Positions 1 through 8,123 of a stretch of 64,000 nucleotides of DNA are shown here, piece after piece. The stretch lies in contig NZ_BJXA01000025.1 in the NCBI RefSeq assembly GCF_007990755.1, forward strand, positions 1-64,000. The letters run 5' to 3'. The notes under the pieces are model-generated. The model was not told the origin of the DNA and did no database searches. It worked only from the letters and a program-made list of their open reading frames with translations. Source of the DNA: Nocardia ninae NBRC 108245 (GTDB taxonomy: Bacteria > Actinomycetota > Actinomycetes > Mycobacteriales > Mycobacteriaceae). Each line of letters starts with the position of its first letter. The first letter of the stretch is position 1. The translations under genes and the position numbers were made by a program.

Positions 1-1764
1 GGCGACCGCCGGTTCGTCGCGGTCCAGCGCAAGCTGCTCGGCGCGCGACTCGACGCGGGCCTGCTGCGCGACCACACCGCGCTGCTGCTCGCCGAATCCG
101 GCGTCCGCGACCCGCGACTGGCCGAATTCCTGTCCGCCGCAGCGGAAAAGGCGGGCCGCGAGGCGGTGCGCTACTACGCGGCGGCCGCCGCGACCGGCGC
201 CGACCCCGATCTCATCGCGCTGCGCTGGGCCGATGCGGCGGGCCGCAACGGCGACGGCGAGACGGCCATGCGCCTGGCCGAGCCGGTGCTGGCCCGCTCC
301 GAGGTATCCGGCGCGGACCTCGCCGACGCGGTGCGGATCTGTGCCGCCGCGCTGACCCGGCGCGGCCTGGTCGCCCGTGCGGCGCAACTGTATTCGTGGC
401 TGGGCGCGCAGCGCGTCGGCGCGGATTGGGCCATCGGGGCGACCGTCCTCTCGCTGGCGGGTGACCGGTCCGGCGCCGCGGAGATGTCCGGCTCCGCCAC
501 GCAGTGGCCGCCGACCGAGGCCAACGCCCACGCCAGGCTGATCGCCACCGCACTGGCCGGCTCACTGAACGGCCACGGCGATACCGACGAAAGCCGCACT
601 GTGCCAACGCTGGCCGCGAACGGCACGGGCGCGGCGGTCTCCGCGCTGGTCCAGGCCGCACACGCGGACTCCGGCGTCGATCGATTCCTGCCCTGCACAG
701 CGGTTTCCATCGCAACCCTGCTCTGCCTCGGCACCGGCGAGCCACGCCGGGCAGGCGACGCGCTGCGCCGCGCGACGGCCAGCGGCCTGCGCTGCCACCA
801 ACTCGAGGTGCTCGCGGCTTGGGTAGCCATGCTGAGCGGTGACGAACGCGCCGCGGCCGCCACGGTCGCCGCGCTCGATCACGACTCGCTCGACGTGCGC
901 GACCGGCTCCTCGCGCACGGTGTCACGGTCGGCCTGGCCCGGCGTACCGGCGATCATGCCGCGCTGGCCAAGGCCTGGCAGGCGGCCTACCTGATGTTCG
1001 ACGACGTGGAGGCCGACCTGCTCGCGCTGCTCCCGATCGGCGAACTGTGGCTGGCCGGAATCCGAATGCGTGACGAAGGTCGCATCGCGCCCCTGGTCGA
1101 CTCCGCGCTGGCGCTGCTCCGCCGGTTGCACGAACCGCCCGCCTGGGCCAACGCCTTCCACTGGTACGGCGTGCAGGCCGCGATCCTGCACGAGAGCCCG
1201 CAGGAGCTGCTCCCGCATGCCCGGCCGCTCAAGGCCGCGGCCGAAGCGGGCGATCGGCACGCCGCGATCCTCGCCGACGCGGGCCGCACCTGGGTGCTGG
1301 TGCTGCGCGGTCAGGTCTCGGCCAAGCCGGTCGAGGCGGCCGTCGCGGGCCTGAGCGAGATCGGCATGACCTGGGACGCCGCCCGGCTGGCCAGCGAGGC
1401 GGCCCTCGCCGCCGCCGACGCACCAACCGCGACCGCGCTGCTCAAGCTGGCCCGCACGGTCCGCGCCGACGCCAGGCCGCAGGACCCGATCCGGCCGGCC
1501 AGCCCGACGCCGCCGCCGGGCAGCAAGCCCGCCCCCGACCCGGCCGTCGGCGAGCCGACGGCCATCCTCAGTGAACGCGAACGGGAAGTCGCCGAGCTGG
1601 TTCTGCTCGGGCTGACCTGCCGCGAGATCGGCGCCCGCCTGTACATTTCCGCCAAGACGGTGGAGCATCATGTCGCCCGTATTCGGCGCCGGATCGGTGC
1701 CCGGTCGCGATCGGAGCTATTGTCGATGCTCCGTGCCATGGGACATGGCTCCCTGCTGGTGTGA
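1..1764 (+). CDS. LuxR-family transcriptional regulator, IniR-like, 5' end outside window
   Basis: The reading frame is open from base 1, so the true start lies upstream and 587 residues are visible. Most of it is an Ala-rich helical array of the kind found in the sensor arm of large STAND/MalT-type regulators. The last about 65 residues form a LuxR helix-turn-helix with the motif LSEREREVAELVLLGLT followed by ISAKTVEHHVARIRRRIG. Such proteins bind promoter DNA when a small ligand is sensed. Gene order (etfD and aspC downstream) matches mycobacterial Rv0339c/IniR, which controls cell-wall stress genes, but no iniBAC genes are visible here. The ATPase domain is off the window, so the IniR assignment rests on synteny and architecture. 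Confidence 0.8.
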   Translation, partial: GDRRFVAVQRKLLGARLDAGLLRDHTALLLAESGVRDPRLAEFLSAAAEKAGREAVRYYAAAAATGADPDLIALRWADAAGRNGDGETAMRLAEPVLARSEVSGADLADAVRICAAALTRRGLVARAAQLYSWLGAQRVGADWAIGATVLSLAGDRSGAAEMSGSATQWPPTEANAHARLIATALAGSLNGHGDTDESRTVPTLAANGTGAAVSALVQAAHADSGVDRFLPCTAVSIATLLCLGTGEPRRAGDALRRATASGLRCHQLEVLAAWVAMLSGDERAAAATVAALDHDSLDVRDRLLAHGVTVGLARRTGDHAALAKAWQAAYLMFDDVEADLLALLPIGELWLAGIRMRDEGRIAPLVDSALALLRRLHEPPAWANAFHWYGVQAAILHESPQELLPHARPLKAAAEAGDRHAAILADAGRTWVLVLRGQVSAKPVEAAVAGLSEIGMTWDAARLASEAALAAADAPTATALLKLARTVRADARPQDPIRPASPTPPPGSKPAPDPAVGEPTAILSEREREVAELVLLGLTCREIGARLYISAKTVEHHVARIRRRIGARSRSELLSMLRAMGHGSLLV

Positions 1765-1812
1765 CCAGCGAGTACGGATTCGTCAGCCGGGACGCCGAAG
1801 CGAGGTATTGAG

Positions 1813-2913
1813 ATGGCCACAGGGGTGGGCCTGCGCGTCGCCGAGGACAACTGCACGGCGGCGATCGTCACCGACGGCGACGAGGAACCGTTGTTCATCG
1901 TCCGCGAGTCGTTGCTGTACATGTCCGACGACGGTGACGCCACGCTCGGCGGACCGCCACCGGACGAGAACGCGCATGCGATCACCGGCTTCGCGCTGGC
2001 CGTGGGCGACCCGGCGGGAATCTCCGTCGACGACGGCGAGGCCTATCGCGCCGAGGACCTGGTCGCCACCGCGCTGTTCTGCCTGATCAACCTGACGGCC
2101 GATCACCTCAACGGTCCGGCCGAGTTCTACGCGACGCACCCGGGTAACTGGCCGCGCGAATACGTGCAGGCGCTGCGCGACGCCCTGGACTACCTGGGCC
2201 TGCGGTCGGTGCTGCTGGTCAGCGAGGCCGAGCTGCCCGGCGCCGAGACCGACACCACGGGCAGCACGTTCGCCTATGACGCCGCCCGCGCCGCGCTGGC
2301 CGCGGTGCTCTCCACCCCGGCGGGCAGCACCCCGCCGGATCCGACGCACGCCGAGAATTCGACGGTGGACACCGTCGTCATCCCGGCCGTGCCCGCCTCC
2401 GAGCCGACACCCCAGGCGTACTCGGCGGCCATCCCGATGGCCGAACCCGTGGCCACCGAGCAGACCGCGCCGCCGAGCGCACCCGCGCCGCAGGCCGAGC
2501 CGGCGAAGGATCGCAAACAACTCCCGCTGCTGATCGGTGCCGCGGCGCTGATCGGCCTCGTGCTCGGCGGCTTCGCGATGGCGGTGCTGTTCCGGGAGGA
2601 CAGCGAGACGCCGGTGCCGCCGATGCGCGACGCCAAGTCCGATCAGGTGTCGGTGAGCCCGACGCCGCCGCCCGCACCGCCGATCAACTTCCCGACCGTG
2701 CCGGTGACGCCGACGACCACCGAGCCGCCGGTCATCACCACCACCCCGCCGCCCCCGCCGGAAACCACCCCTCCGCCGCCGCCCACCACCGAGCCGCCGA
2801 CCACGACACCGAGCTCGACGGTCCGGCCGCGACCGACCACCACCACACCGCCTTTCCAGCCCCTACCGCAGATTCCGTCGATCCCCGGCCTGGAGATACC
2901 GGGCAGTCGGTGA
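1813..2913 (+). CDS. Membrane protein with truncated Hsp70/actin-like N-terminal region and Pro/Thr-rich tail
   Basis: A 366-residue protein 48 bases after the LuxR gene on the same strand, so probably co-transcribed. Residues 1 to about 150 resemble only the first part of an Hsp70/actin nucleotide-binding fold: an initial beta region, then LVATALFCLINLTADHL and ALDYLGLRSVLLVSEAELPG, which sit where DnaK has its helix and the LEVLRIINEP-type strand. The second lobe is absent. One membrane span lies near residues 238-261 (LIGAAALIGLVLGGFAMAV), followed by an extended tail of PPPP, TTTE and TTPP repeats. The layout matches the longer Hsp70-like protein at 18267. A chaperone or ATPase function cannot be claimed; a membrane-linked partner of the regulator is an inference. 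Confidence 0.6.
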   Translation: MATGVGLRVAEDNCTAAIVTDGDEEPLFIVRESLLYMSDDGDATLGGPPPDENAHAITGFALAVGDPAGISVDDGEAYRAEDLVATALFCLINLTADHLNGPAEFYATHPGNWPREYVQALRDALDYLGLRSVLLVSEAELPGAETDTTGSTFAYDAARAALAAVLSTPAGSTPPDPTHAENSTVDTVVIPAVPASEPTPQAYSAAIPMAEPVATEQTAPPSAPAPQAEPAKDRKQLPLLIGAAALIGLVLGGFAMAVLFREDSETPVPPMRDAKSDQVSVSPTPPPAPPINFPTVPVTPTTTEPPVITTTPPPPPETTPPPPPTTEPPTTTPSSTVRPRPTTTTPPFQPLPQIPSIPGLEIPGSR

Positions 2914-3080
2914 TTAAGGAGAGCCCTTCCCCGGTTTGTGCCTTAAAGTGATGCGCTGACCGGTGTTGTCGGATGAATTACAGGCACCCGGTCTGTTGCT
3001 GGAGGACGACTGTGAGCCAACGGATTCCAGGGCCGTTGCCGCGGATTGAGCTGGCACGAGCGTGCCGACGAAGGGATTTC

Positions 3081-4439
3081 ATGCGCAAGTTGGTGGCGCG
3101 CCGCGCCACGGTCAAAGCTGTCGCCCTCGCTTCGACCGTTTTCCTCGCACCCTTGCTCTGCACGACCACCGCCGCGGCGGCCCCGGAGACACCCGCGCAG
3201 CTGACTGCCGACGCGCTGCCGCAGGAACTCGTGCAGGCGATCGCGCGCGACCTGAAGATGACCCCGACGGAATACCTGGACCGTGCGGCCCGCGCCCAGC
3301 AGTTACGCGACTACGCCCGCGATTTCCGCTCGGAACGCCCGGACTCCTACGCGGGCGCCTGGATCGGCACCGACGGCAAGCCCGTCGTCGCGGTCACCTC
3401 GCTCGACGCCGCCAAGATCGCCGCGGCCGACGGATACCAGACCCGGCTCGCCCCGGTGTCCGCGGACGGTCTGGAAGGCTCACTGGTGCAACTGAATCAG
3501 TGGATCACCAGCCTGCCCCGCGAGATCTCCACCGCGATCAACTCCGTCGCCATCGACTTCCTCAACAGCCAACTGGTGCTCAACGTCGCCAACACCCCGG
3601 CGGGCCACCTGCTGAACCTGCCGACCCTGATCGCCAACATCAAGGTCATCCTCTCGCCCGGCAGCGGTGGCGCGGTCGAGCGGCGGCCGATGGGTGGCGA
3701 CACCTACATCAGCGCGCCGATCTCGCTGCACGACGCCTCGCTCAAGGGCGTCGACGTCTGCTCGTTCGGCTTCAACAGCACCGACGCGGCCGGCAACGCG
3801 CTGAATATCAGTGCGGGCCACTGCGATCCGAACATCGGCAAGGACTCCCAAGAGGCCACCGTCTACTACCCCAACGTCAAGGACATCCCGAACAGCCCGG
3901 AGCTGGGCAGCTTCGTCCAGGCCAAGCTGGGCGGGCAGAGCGCGCTGGACTACTCGGTGATCAAGCTGAACGACCGCGCGATCCGCGCGGGCATGGATCA
4001 GCCGACGGTGCGCGGCGCCAACGGCACCACCATCGCCATCACCGGCACCGCCGACCCGATCACCGGTGCGCCGGTGTGCAAGTCCGGGCAGTCGTCCACC
4101 TTCACGTGTGGCTTCGTGGTGGCCGATCGGGTGGAGACCCAGCTGTACACCTCCGAAGGCGAGAGCAAGATCGTGCGCGGCTTCGCCAGCTCCGCCTGCA
4201 CGCTCGGCGGCGACAGCGGCGGTGCGATCGTCTCCGGCACCCTGGCACTCGGTATCACCAGTGGTTCCAACGCGGCCGAGGCGCCGGACTGCAACGAGGC
4301 CAATATCGCGCTGGCGCAGTACGGCGGCACGGCGAGCCTCGGCATCCCGATCCGGCCGATCCTGGCCGATATCGACGCTTCCTCGGGCGGCGGACTCGGC
4401 AGCGGCATCACGGTGCGGACCCGGCCCAGCGCCGGGTGA
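3081..4439 (+). CDS. Secreted S1-family serine protease with pro-region (alpha-lytic/streptogrisin type)
   Basis: Secreted chymotrypsin-fold protease of about 452 residues. A signal peptide (about residues 1-34, ending TTTAAAA) is followed by a pro-region with the family sequence LPQELVQAIARDLKMTP and then the catalytic domain. The triad is visible: His247 in SAGHC, Asp290 in LDYSVI and Ser379 in GGDSGG. Paired cysteines are typical of alpha-lytic-type enzymes. I chose ATG 3081 because of its AAGGGA ribosome site and compact signal peptide. An in-frame GTG at 3012 also has an excellent GGAGGA site and would add 23 residues ending in RRRDFM. The next gene is a tandem paralogue. The product is exported and self-processing by family analogy; its substrate is unknown. 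Confidence 0.88.
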   Translation: MRKLVARRATVKAVALASTVFLAPLLCTTTAAAAPETPAQLTADALPQELVQAIARDLKMTPTEYLDRAARAQQLRDYARDFRSERPDSYAGAWIGTDGKPVVAVTSLDAAKIAAADGYQTRLAPVSADGLEGSLVQLNQWITSLPREISTAINSVAIDFLNSQLVLNVANTPAGHLLNLPTLIANIKVILSPGSGGAVERRPMGGDTYISAPISLHDASLKGVDVCSFGFNSTDAAGNALNISAGHCDPNIGKDSQEATVYYPNVKDIPNSPELGSFVQAKLGGQSALDYSVIKLNDRAIRAGMDQPTVRGANGTTIAITGTADPITGAPVCKSGQSSTFTCGFVVADRVETQLYTSEGESKIVRGFASSACTLGGDSGGAIVSGTLALGITSGSNAAEAPDCNEANIALAQYGGTASLGIPIRPILADIDASSGGGLGSGITVRTRPSAG

Positions 4440-4537
4440 GGCACGCCCAGACGCGGTGACGATCGGTATGCCGAAAAAAAGCGACCACCAAACGAACCGG
4501 AGCGTCGTTATAAGTAGGCATACCGCGCTGGAGCCCA

Positions 4538-4543
4538 TATAGT
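4538..4543 (+). promoter_or_regulatory. -10 box TATAGT of a likely leaderless transcript
   Basis: TATAGT lies six bases before the ATG at 4550, so transcription would begin on the start codon. No Shine-Dalgarno sequence precedes the ATG. This is the -12 to -7 spacing seen for leaderless genes in mycobacteria. Confidence 0.6.
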
Positions 4544-4549
4544 CTGGGC

Positions 4550-5875
4550 ATGCTCCTGCCACGTATAGGTCCTCTCCGATCAGCTGCGCGACAGACCCGG
4601 GTCCGAAAATCAGTTATCGCCGCTTCGGCGGCGATACTGCTGTTCGGGCCGACGGCGGCAGTAGCGACAGCGCAACCCGATCCGGCCCCTGGTCTGCCCG
4701 CCGAACTGGTTGCCGCGGTCGCCCGCGATCTGAAGATCTCCCCGGAGGAGTACCTGCACCGCGCCGACGTGGCCCAGCAGGTCGCCGCGTTCGCCACCAC
4801 CGCCCAGCGGCAGTACCCGGCGGTCTTCGCCGGTTCGTGGCTCGACGACAACGGCAAGGCGGTCGTCGCGCTGGCCCAGGGTCCCGGTGCCGACGAGGCC
4901 CGAACGGCCGCGCAGTCAGCGGGTTTCGAGGTCCGCAACGTGGCCAAGAGCGAGTCCGCGCTGCGCGGTGAGAAGACCGCGTTCCAGCGCTGGCTCGACG
5001 GACAGCCCGAGGCGGTGTCGGCCCTCGTGCGTGGCGTGGTGATCGATACGGTCAACAACAGCATCGCGGTGCGCGTCGACAAGCCGGGCCTGCCGATGCC
5101 GAACTTCATCGACCCCGCCAGGGTCATCGTGATGGCCCCGCCGGTGGCCGGCGAGCAGGCGACGCTGGAGGCCAGCGAGATCGCCGGCGCGGCGAACGGC
5201 GCGCTGGCAGGCGGCGACGGCTACGCCTCGGTCGCCGGACGGCTCTCGCTGCGCTGCTCGCTCGGCTTCAACGGCACCGACCGCAGCGGCAACATCGTGA
5301 ATGTCACGGCGGGCCACTGCAATCCGGACATCCCGTCGGCGGGCAACGACAACGCCGCCCGGGTGCACGAGCTGAACGGCAACCGGCTCGGCAACGAGCT
5401 CGGTCGCTTCGAGAAGTCGGTGCTCGGCTCGCAGGACTACTCGATCGTCCGGATCGCCGACCAGTCGCGAGATCGCTTCGGCAACAACGAGGTCCGGGTG
5501 CCCGGCGCCGCGTCGATCCGCATCGACGGCGTGGCCACCCCGGTCGTCGGCGCCCCGGTCTGCAAGTCCGGTTCGCGGACCGGCTTCAGCTGCGGCGTGG
5601 TGAACGCGGTCGACCAGACCGTGCAGGTCGGCGAGCGGGAGCTCACCCAGGCCTTCTCGGCCAACATCTGCGCGCTGCCCGGCGACAGCGGTGGCCCGAT
5701 CGTCACCGGCAGGCTGGCCCTCGGCATCTCCAGTGCCTCGTCGGTGGCCGACTACCCGATCTGCGAGATCCCCAACCTGATCGGTGCGCTCACCGGCAAC
5801 ACGCCGCAGCTGTTCGCACAGCCGGTCAGCGTGGTGCTCTCGGACAACCCCGGGCTGCGGATTCGCACCAACTAG
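4550..5875 (+). CDS. Secreted S1-family serine protease, tandem paralogue
   Basis: A 441-residue relative of the preceding protease with the same plan: basic N-terminus and signal peptide (ending AAVATAQ), pro-region LPAELVAAVARDLKISP, then catalytic domain. The triad is His256 in TAGHC, Asp296 in SQDYSI and Ser380 in GDSGG. The two genes are separated by about 110 bases that contain a promoter, so they need not be co-transcribed. The region upstream of this gene has a TATAGT box at leaderless spacing, unlike the first copy, which has a ribosome binding site. Conservation of all three catalytic residues in both copies argues against decay and for division of labour. A hairpin terminator follows directly. 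Confidence 0.88.
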   Translation: MLLPRIGPLRSAARQTRVRKSVIAASAAILLFGPTAAVATAQPDPAPGLPAELVAAVARDLKISPEEYLHRADVAQQVAAFATTAQRQYPAVFAGSWLDDNGKAVVALAQGPGADEARTAAQSAGFEVRNVAKSESALRGEKTAFQRWLDGQPEAVSALVRGVVIDTVNNSIAVRVDKPGLPMPNFIDPARVIVMAPPVAGEQATLEASEIAGAANGALAGGDGYASVAGRLSLRCSLGFNGTDRSGNIVNVTAGHCNPDIPSAGNDNAARVHELNGNRLGNELGRFEKSVLGSQDYSIVRIADQSRDRFGNNEVRVPGAASIRIDGVATPVVGAPVCKSGSRTGFSCGVVNAVDQTVQVGERELTQAFSANICALPGDSGGPIVTGRLALGISSASSVADYPICEIPNLIGALTGNTPQLFAQPVSVVLSDNPGLRIRTN

Positions 5876-5889
5876 TCCGCACCATCGTC

Positions 5890-5920
5890 AAGGCCGACAG
5901 CGTTGCGCTGTCGGCCTTTT
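5890..5920 (+). terminator. Rho-independent terminator after the protease pair
   Basis: Perfect 13-bp stem AAGGCCGACAGCG / CGCTGTCGGCCTT with loop TTG, followed by TT. It sits 14 bases after the stop codon. Confidence 0.85.
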
Positions 5921-6013
5921 CGCTGTCCTGGGCACGTTTCCACTGGCCTTACACGGCCCTTTCCGCCACCGATGCGGTGCTGCGCCGGGCACCGGTGCGG
6001 CATTCTGGACAGC

Positions 6014-6901
6014 ATGTGTCTGGTGTTGATCGGGTGGCGGGCTCATCCGGAGTATCGATTGATCGTCGCGGCCAACCGCGACGAGTTCTACTCCCGGACG
6101 ACCGAGTCCATGCGGTGGTGGCCGGAGGTGCCCGGTCTGCTCGCCGGGCGCGATCAGGGCGCGAAGAACAAGGCCGCGGACGACCCGCCGGGCACCTGGC
6201 TCGGGTTGACCCGAGAGGGCAAGGGCCGCAACCGATTCGCCACGGTGACGAATGTGCGTGACCCGAAGGGCGAGCGTGGCGATGCCCGGTCCCGCGGCGC
6301 GCTGCTGATGGATTTTCTGCGAGGAGTCTCGGAACGCCATCCCAGTGGCGACTTCCCGGGCCCGGAGAAGTACGTGCTCGACGTCGCGGCCGCGCCGGAC
6401 GACTACAACGGTTACAACCTGGTGGTGTCCGACCTGGAATCGCTGTGGTGGCATTCCAATCGCAGCGCCGCGCCGCCGCGCGAGCTGCTCCCCGGCTTCC
6501 ACGGCCTCTCCAACGGTACGTTCGTGAGCTCGGCAGGGCTGAGTCCCGGTAGCCCCGATTTAACCGCCCCACAGCCCATCTGGCCCAAAGTACGGTGCGG
6601 CGTGACCGAGCTGCGGTCGGTGGTGGAGTCCGACCCCGGTGCCGTGGACCGCTATTTCGCGGTGCTGGCCGATCGTGCCAAGGCCGCTGACGAGGAGTTG
6701 CCGAACACGGGGGTGCCGCATCTGCTGGAGCGGCGACTGTCGTCCAGGTTCATCGCCGACGGCGTGCACGGCACCCGGGCGAGCACCGTGCTGCTGGTGC
6801 GTGAGGACGGCTCGTTCGTCATGGCGGAGCGATCTTTCGGGCGGTTCGGCAGACGCCGGGGCGCGGTGTCGTTCGACGGCACGCTGGACCTGCCCGCCTG
6901 A
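6014..6901 (+). CDS. NRDE-family protein (TANGO2 homologue)
   Basis: A 295-residue member of the NRDE/TANGO2 family, which has an Ntn-hydrolase-like fold and a conserved Cys at position 2. The N-terminus MCLVLIGW, the motif NRDEF at residues 21-25 and the later GTWLGLT and FATVTNVRDP segments are diagnostic. I placed the start at ATG 6014 because it puts Cys2 in the family position; the longer upstream reading frame has no family similarity. The eukaryotic homologue is linked to heme or lipid handling, but the bacterial role is not established. It stands between a terminator and a convergent gene and is probably monocistronic. Confidence 0.85.
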   Translation: MCLVLIGWRAHPEYRLIVAANRDEFYSRTTESMRWWPEVPGLLAGRDQGAKNKAADDPPGTWLGLTREGKGRNRFATVTNVRDPKGERGDARSRGALLMDFLRGVSERHPSGDFPGPEKYVLDVAAAPDDYNGYNLVVSDLESLWWHSNRSAAPPRELLPGFHGLSNGTFVSSAGLSPGSPDLTAPQPIWPKVRCGVTELRSVVESDPGAVDRYFAVLADRAKAADEELPNTGVPHLLERRLSSRFIADGVHGTRASTVLLVREDGSFVMAERSFGRFGRRRGAVSFDGTLDLPA

Positions 6902-6907
6902 AACGCG

Positions 6908-6945
6908 AAACGGGCCCGCTTCTCCGTGGAGAAACGGGCCCGTTC
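6908..6945. terminator. Bidirectional hairpin between convergent genes
   Basis: A long interrupted stem: AACGGGCCCG, then TTCTCC / GGAGAA around a GT loop, closing with CGGGCCCGTT. It lies between the stop of the NRDE gene and the stop of the minus-strand gene ending at 6958, so it can serve both. Confidence 0.8.
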
Positions 6946-6957
6946 GAGCAGTGGATG

Positions 6958-7668
6958 CTACTTCGGCGGAAGCGGCTTGTCCGCCCACTTGGTGGTGCCG
7001 TCCGGAGCCTGGATGGTGTTCAGCAGCTCCACACCAGCGGCGATCAGGGTCGGACCGCCGACGGCGATGGTGCCGAGGATGCCACCGACACCCGCGCCGG
7101 TGAGCAGACCCGGGATGCAGCCGACCGGGAGGGTGATGACGCAACCGATGATGGCGCCGATCGCGGTGCCGACGAAGCCACCGATCGCGGTGGCGATACC
7201 GAAGTTGCTGGCGAATTCGTTCTGCGCGCGCTGGTTTTCGATCGGCGACGCGATGTCCTGCGCGACAACCGGCTTGGCGGCGACCGGCGTGGCGGACACG
7301 ACGAGGCCTTCCGGCTTCTGCGGGGTGACCTCGAGAACGGCGCCGTCGTTCTTCACCTCGGTCTTGACCGGAACGAGCTTGCCGTCGACGTCCACTTCGA
7401 GCGGGAACGAGACCAGGGTGTTGCCCTTGTCGTCGCGGACGTTGGCGATGCTGGACTTCGGATCTTCAGCGGTAGCGCCTGCCTTCTCTTCGACCGAGAA
7501 GGTTCCCCCCTTGAGCGACGCGACGATCGTCTTGTCCACCAGCTTGACGGAGTAGTTGATGCCGGGGTCGGCCGCAGCGGCGACAGGCTCGGCATGCGCG
7601 GTCCCAAGACCGATGGTCATCGCGCCGATGACCAACGCGGCACCCGCGGTGGTTCTGCGGAGGTTCAT
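6958..7668 (-). CDS. Secreted protein with C-terminal glycine-zipper segment
   Basis: A 236-residue exported protein of unknown function. A signal peptide (about residues 1-26, ending GTAHA) precedes a mixed beta domain without cysteines. Near residues 150-215 comes a Gly/Ala-rich hydrophobic stretch (AIGGFVGTAIGAIIG, later LTGAGVGGILGTIAVGG) with two cysteines (CVITLPVGC), resembling glycine-zipper segments that insert in or pack against membranes. The pattern recurs in proteins of mycolic-acid bacteria, often as unnamed families; I do not recognise a named family with certainty. The start has a weak GGAAA ribosome site. It is transcribed away from etfD. Confidence 0.7.
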   Translation of the reverse strand: MNLRRTTAGAALVIGAMTIGLGTAHAEPVAAAADPGINYSVKLVDKTIVASLKGGTFSVEEKAGATAEDPKSSIANVRDDKGNTLVSFPLEVDVDGKLVPVKTEVKNDGAVLEVTPQKPEGLVVSATPVAAKPVVAQDIASPIENQRAQNEFASNFGIATAIGGFVGTAIGAIIGCVITLPVGCIPGLLTGAGVGGILGTIAVGGPTLIAAGVELLNTIQAPDGTTKWADKPLPPK

Positions 7669-7940
7669 TCAGTTTCCAATCCATCATCAGGTCGCCTACC
7701 AGCCGATCCCCAGCACGCGAGAGCGCTCTTCATCAAATCCGGGCGGTCGCCCCGGATCCTCCCCGAGCAGTGTGAAGACAGGCACAGCAGACAGAACGTC
7801 GTGAGCGTAAACCAAGCACGACGGAGAAGCGAGATGCATTACGCGACTTGAGGACTAAGCCTGTCCTTACCGAGAAGGCCGGGGGCCTCGACGTTTACGG
7901 TGTTGATCACCTGAACTCGCCCTTGTATCGGCAAACCTTG
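7669..7940. other. Intergenic region, left part, between two divergent genes
   Basis: Between the glycine-zipper gene and etfD. No reading frame with the local codon bias was found. The left half must hold the promoter of the minus-strand gene, but no box stands out. The right half (7941-8123) holds the etfD control sites listed separately. Confidence 0.5.
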
Positions 7941-7956
7941 TGTGATGTTCATCACA
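7941..7956. promoter_or_regulatory. Perfect CRP-type binding site upstream of etfD
   Basis: TGTGATGTTCATCACA matches the CRP/FNR-family consensus TGTGA-N6-TCACA at every fixed position and is a 7-2-7 palindrome. It lies about 115 bases before the proposed etfD -10 box. Mycobacterial Crp (Rv3676) uses this consensus. Confidence 0.65.
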
Positions 7957-8027
7957 GGTAAATTTTGAGTCAAGCCCCAGCAAGAGGGGGCATAGCTCAG
8001 GTGCAGATCGTACGACAAGTAGCATAT

Positions 8028-8043
8028 GTTACCGGTGGGTAAC
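8028..8043. promoter_or_regulatory. Operator-like palindrome in the etfD promoter
   Basis: GTTACCGGTGGGTAAC is a perfect 6-4-6 inverted repeat ending 11 bases before the TAGGAT -10 box, so it covers the -35 region. It matches 13 of 16 bases of the palindrome at 53277 upstream of fadE5. Read on the opposite strand, its flanks also match the second fadE5 site (18 of 22 bases from GTAAGTTACCC to CAT). Confidence 0.6.
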
Positions 8044-8054
8044 TTACTGCCGGT

Positions 8055-8060
8055 TAGGAT
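8055..8060 (+). promoter_or_regulatory. Probable etfD -10 box TAGGAT
   Basis: TAGGAT fits the actinobacterial TANNNT box and would start the transcript about 57 bases before the etfD start codon. The palindrome at 8028-8043 lies just upstream. Confidence 0.45.
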
Positions 8061-8123
8061 ACGAGCCAATCGGGCGGTGCCGAACCGCCCTCGCTCGTGT
8101 TGCCTCTAGAGAAAGGTCGCGAC

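Noticed and set aside
7839-8069. Minus-strand 76-codon frame in the etfD upstream region
   Set aside because: It covers the CRP site and operator, has no ribosome site and lacks the local third-position bias.
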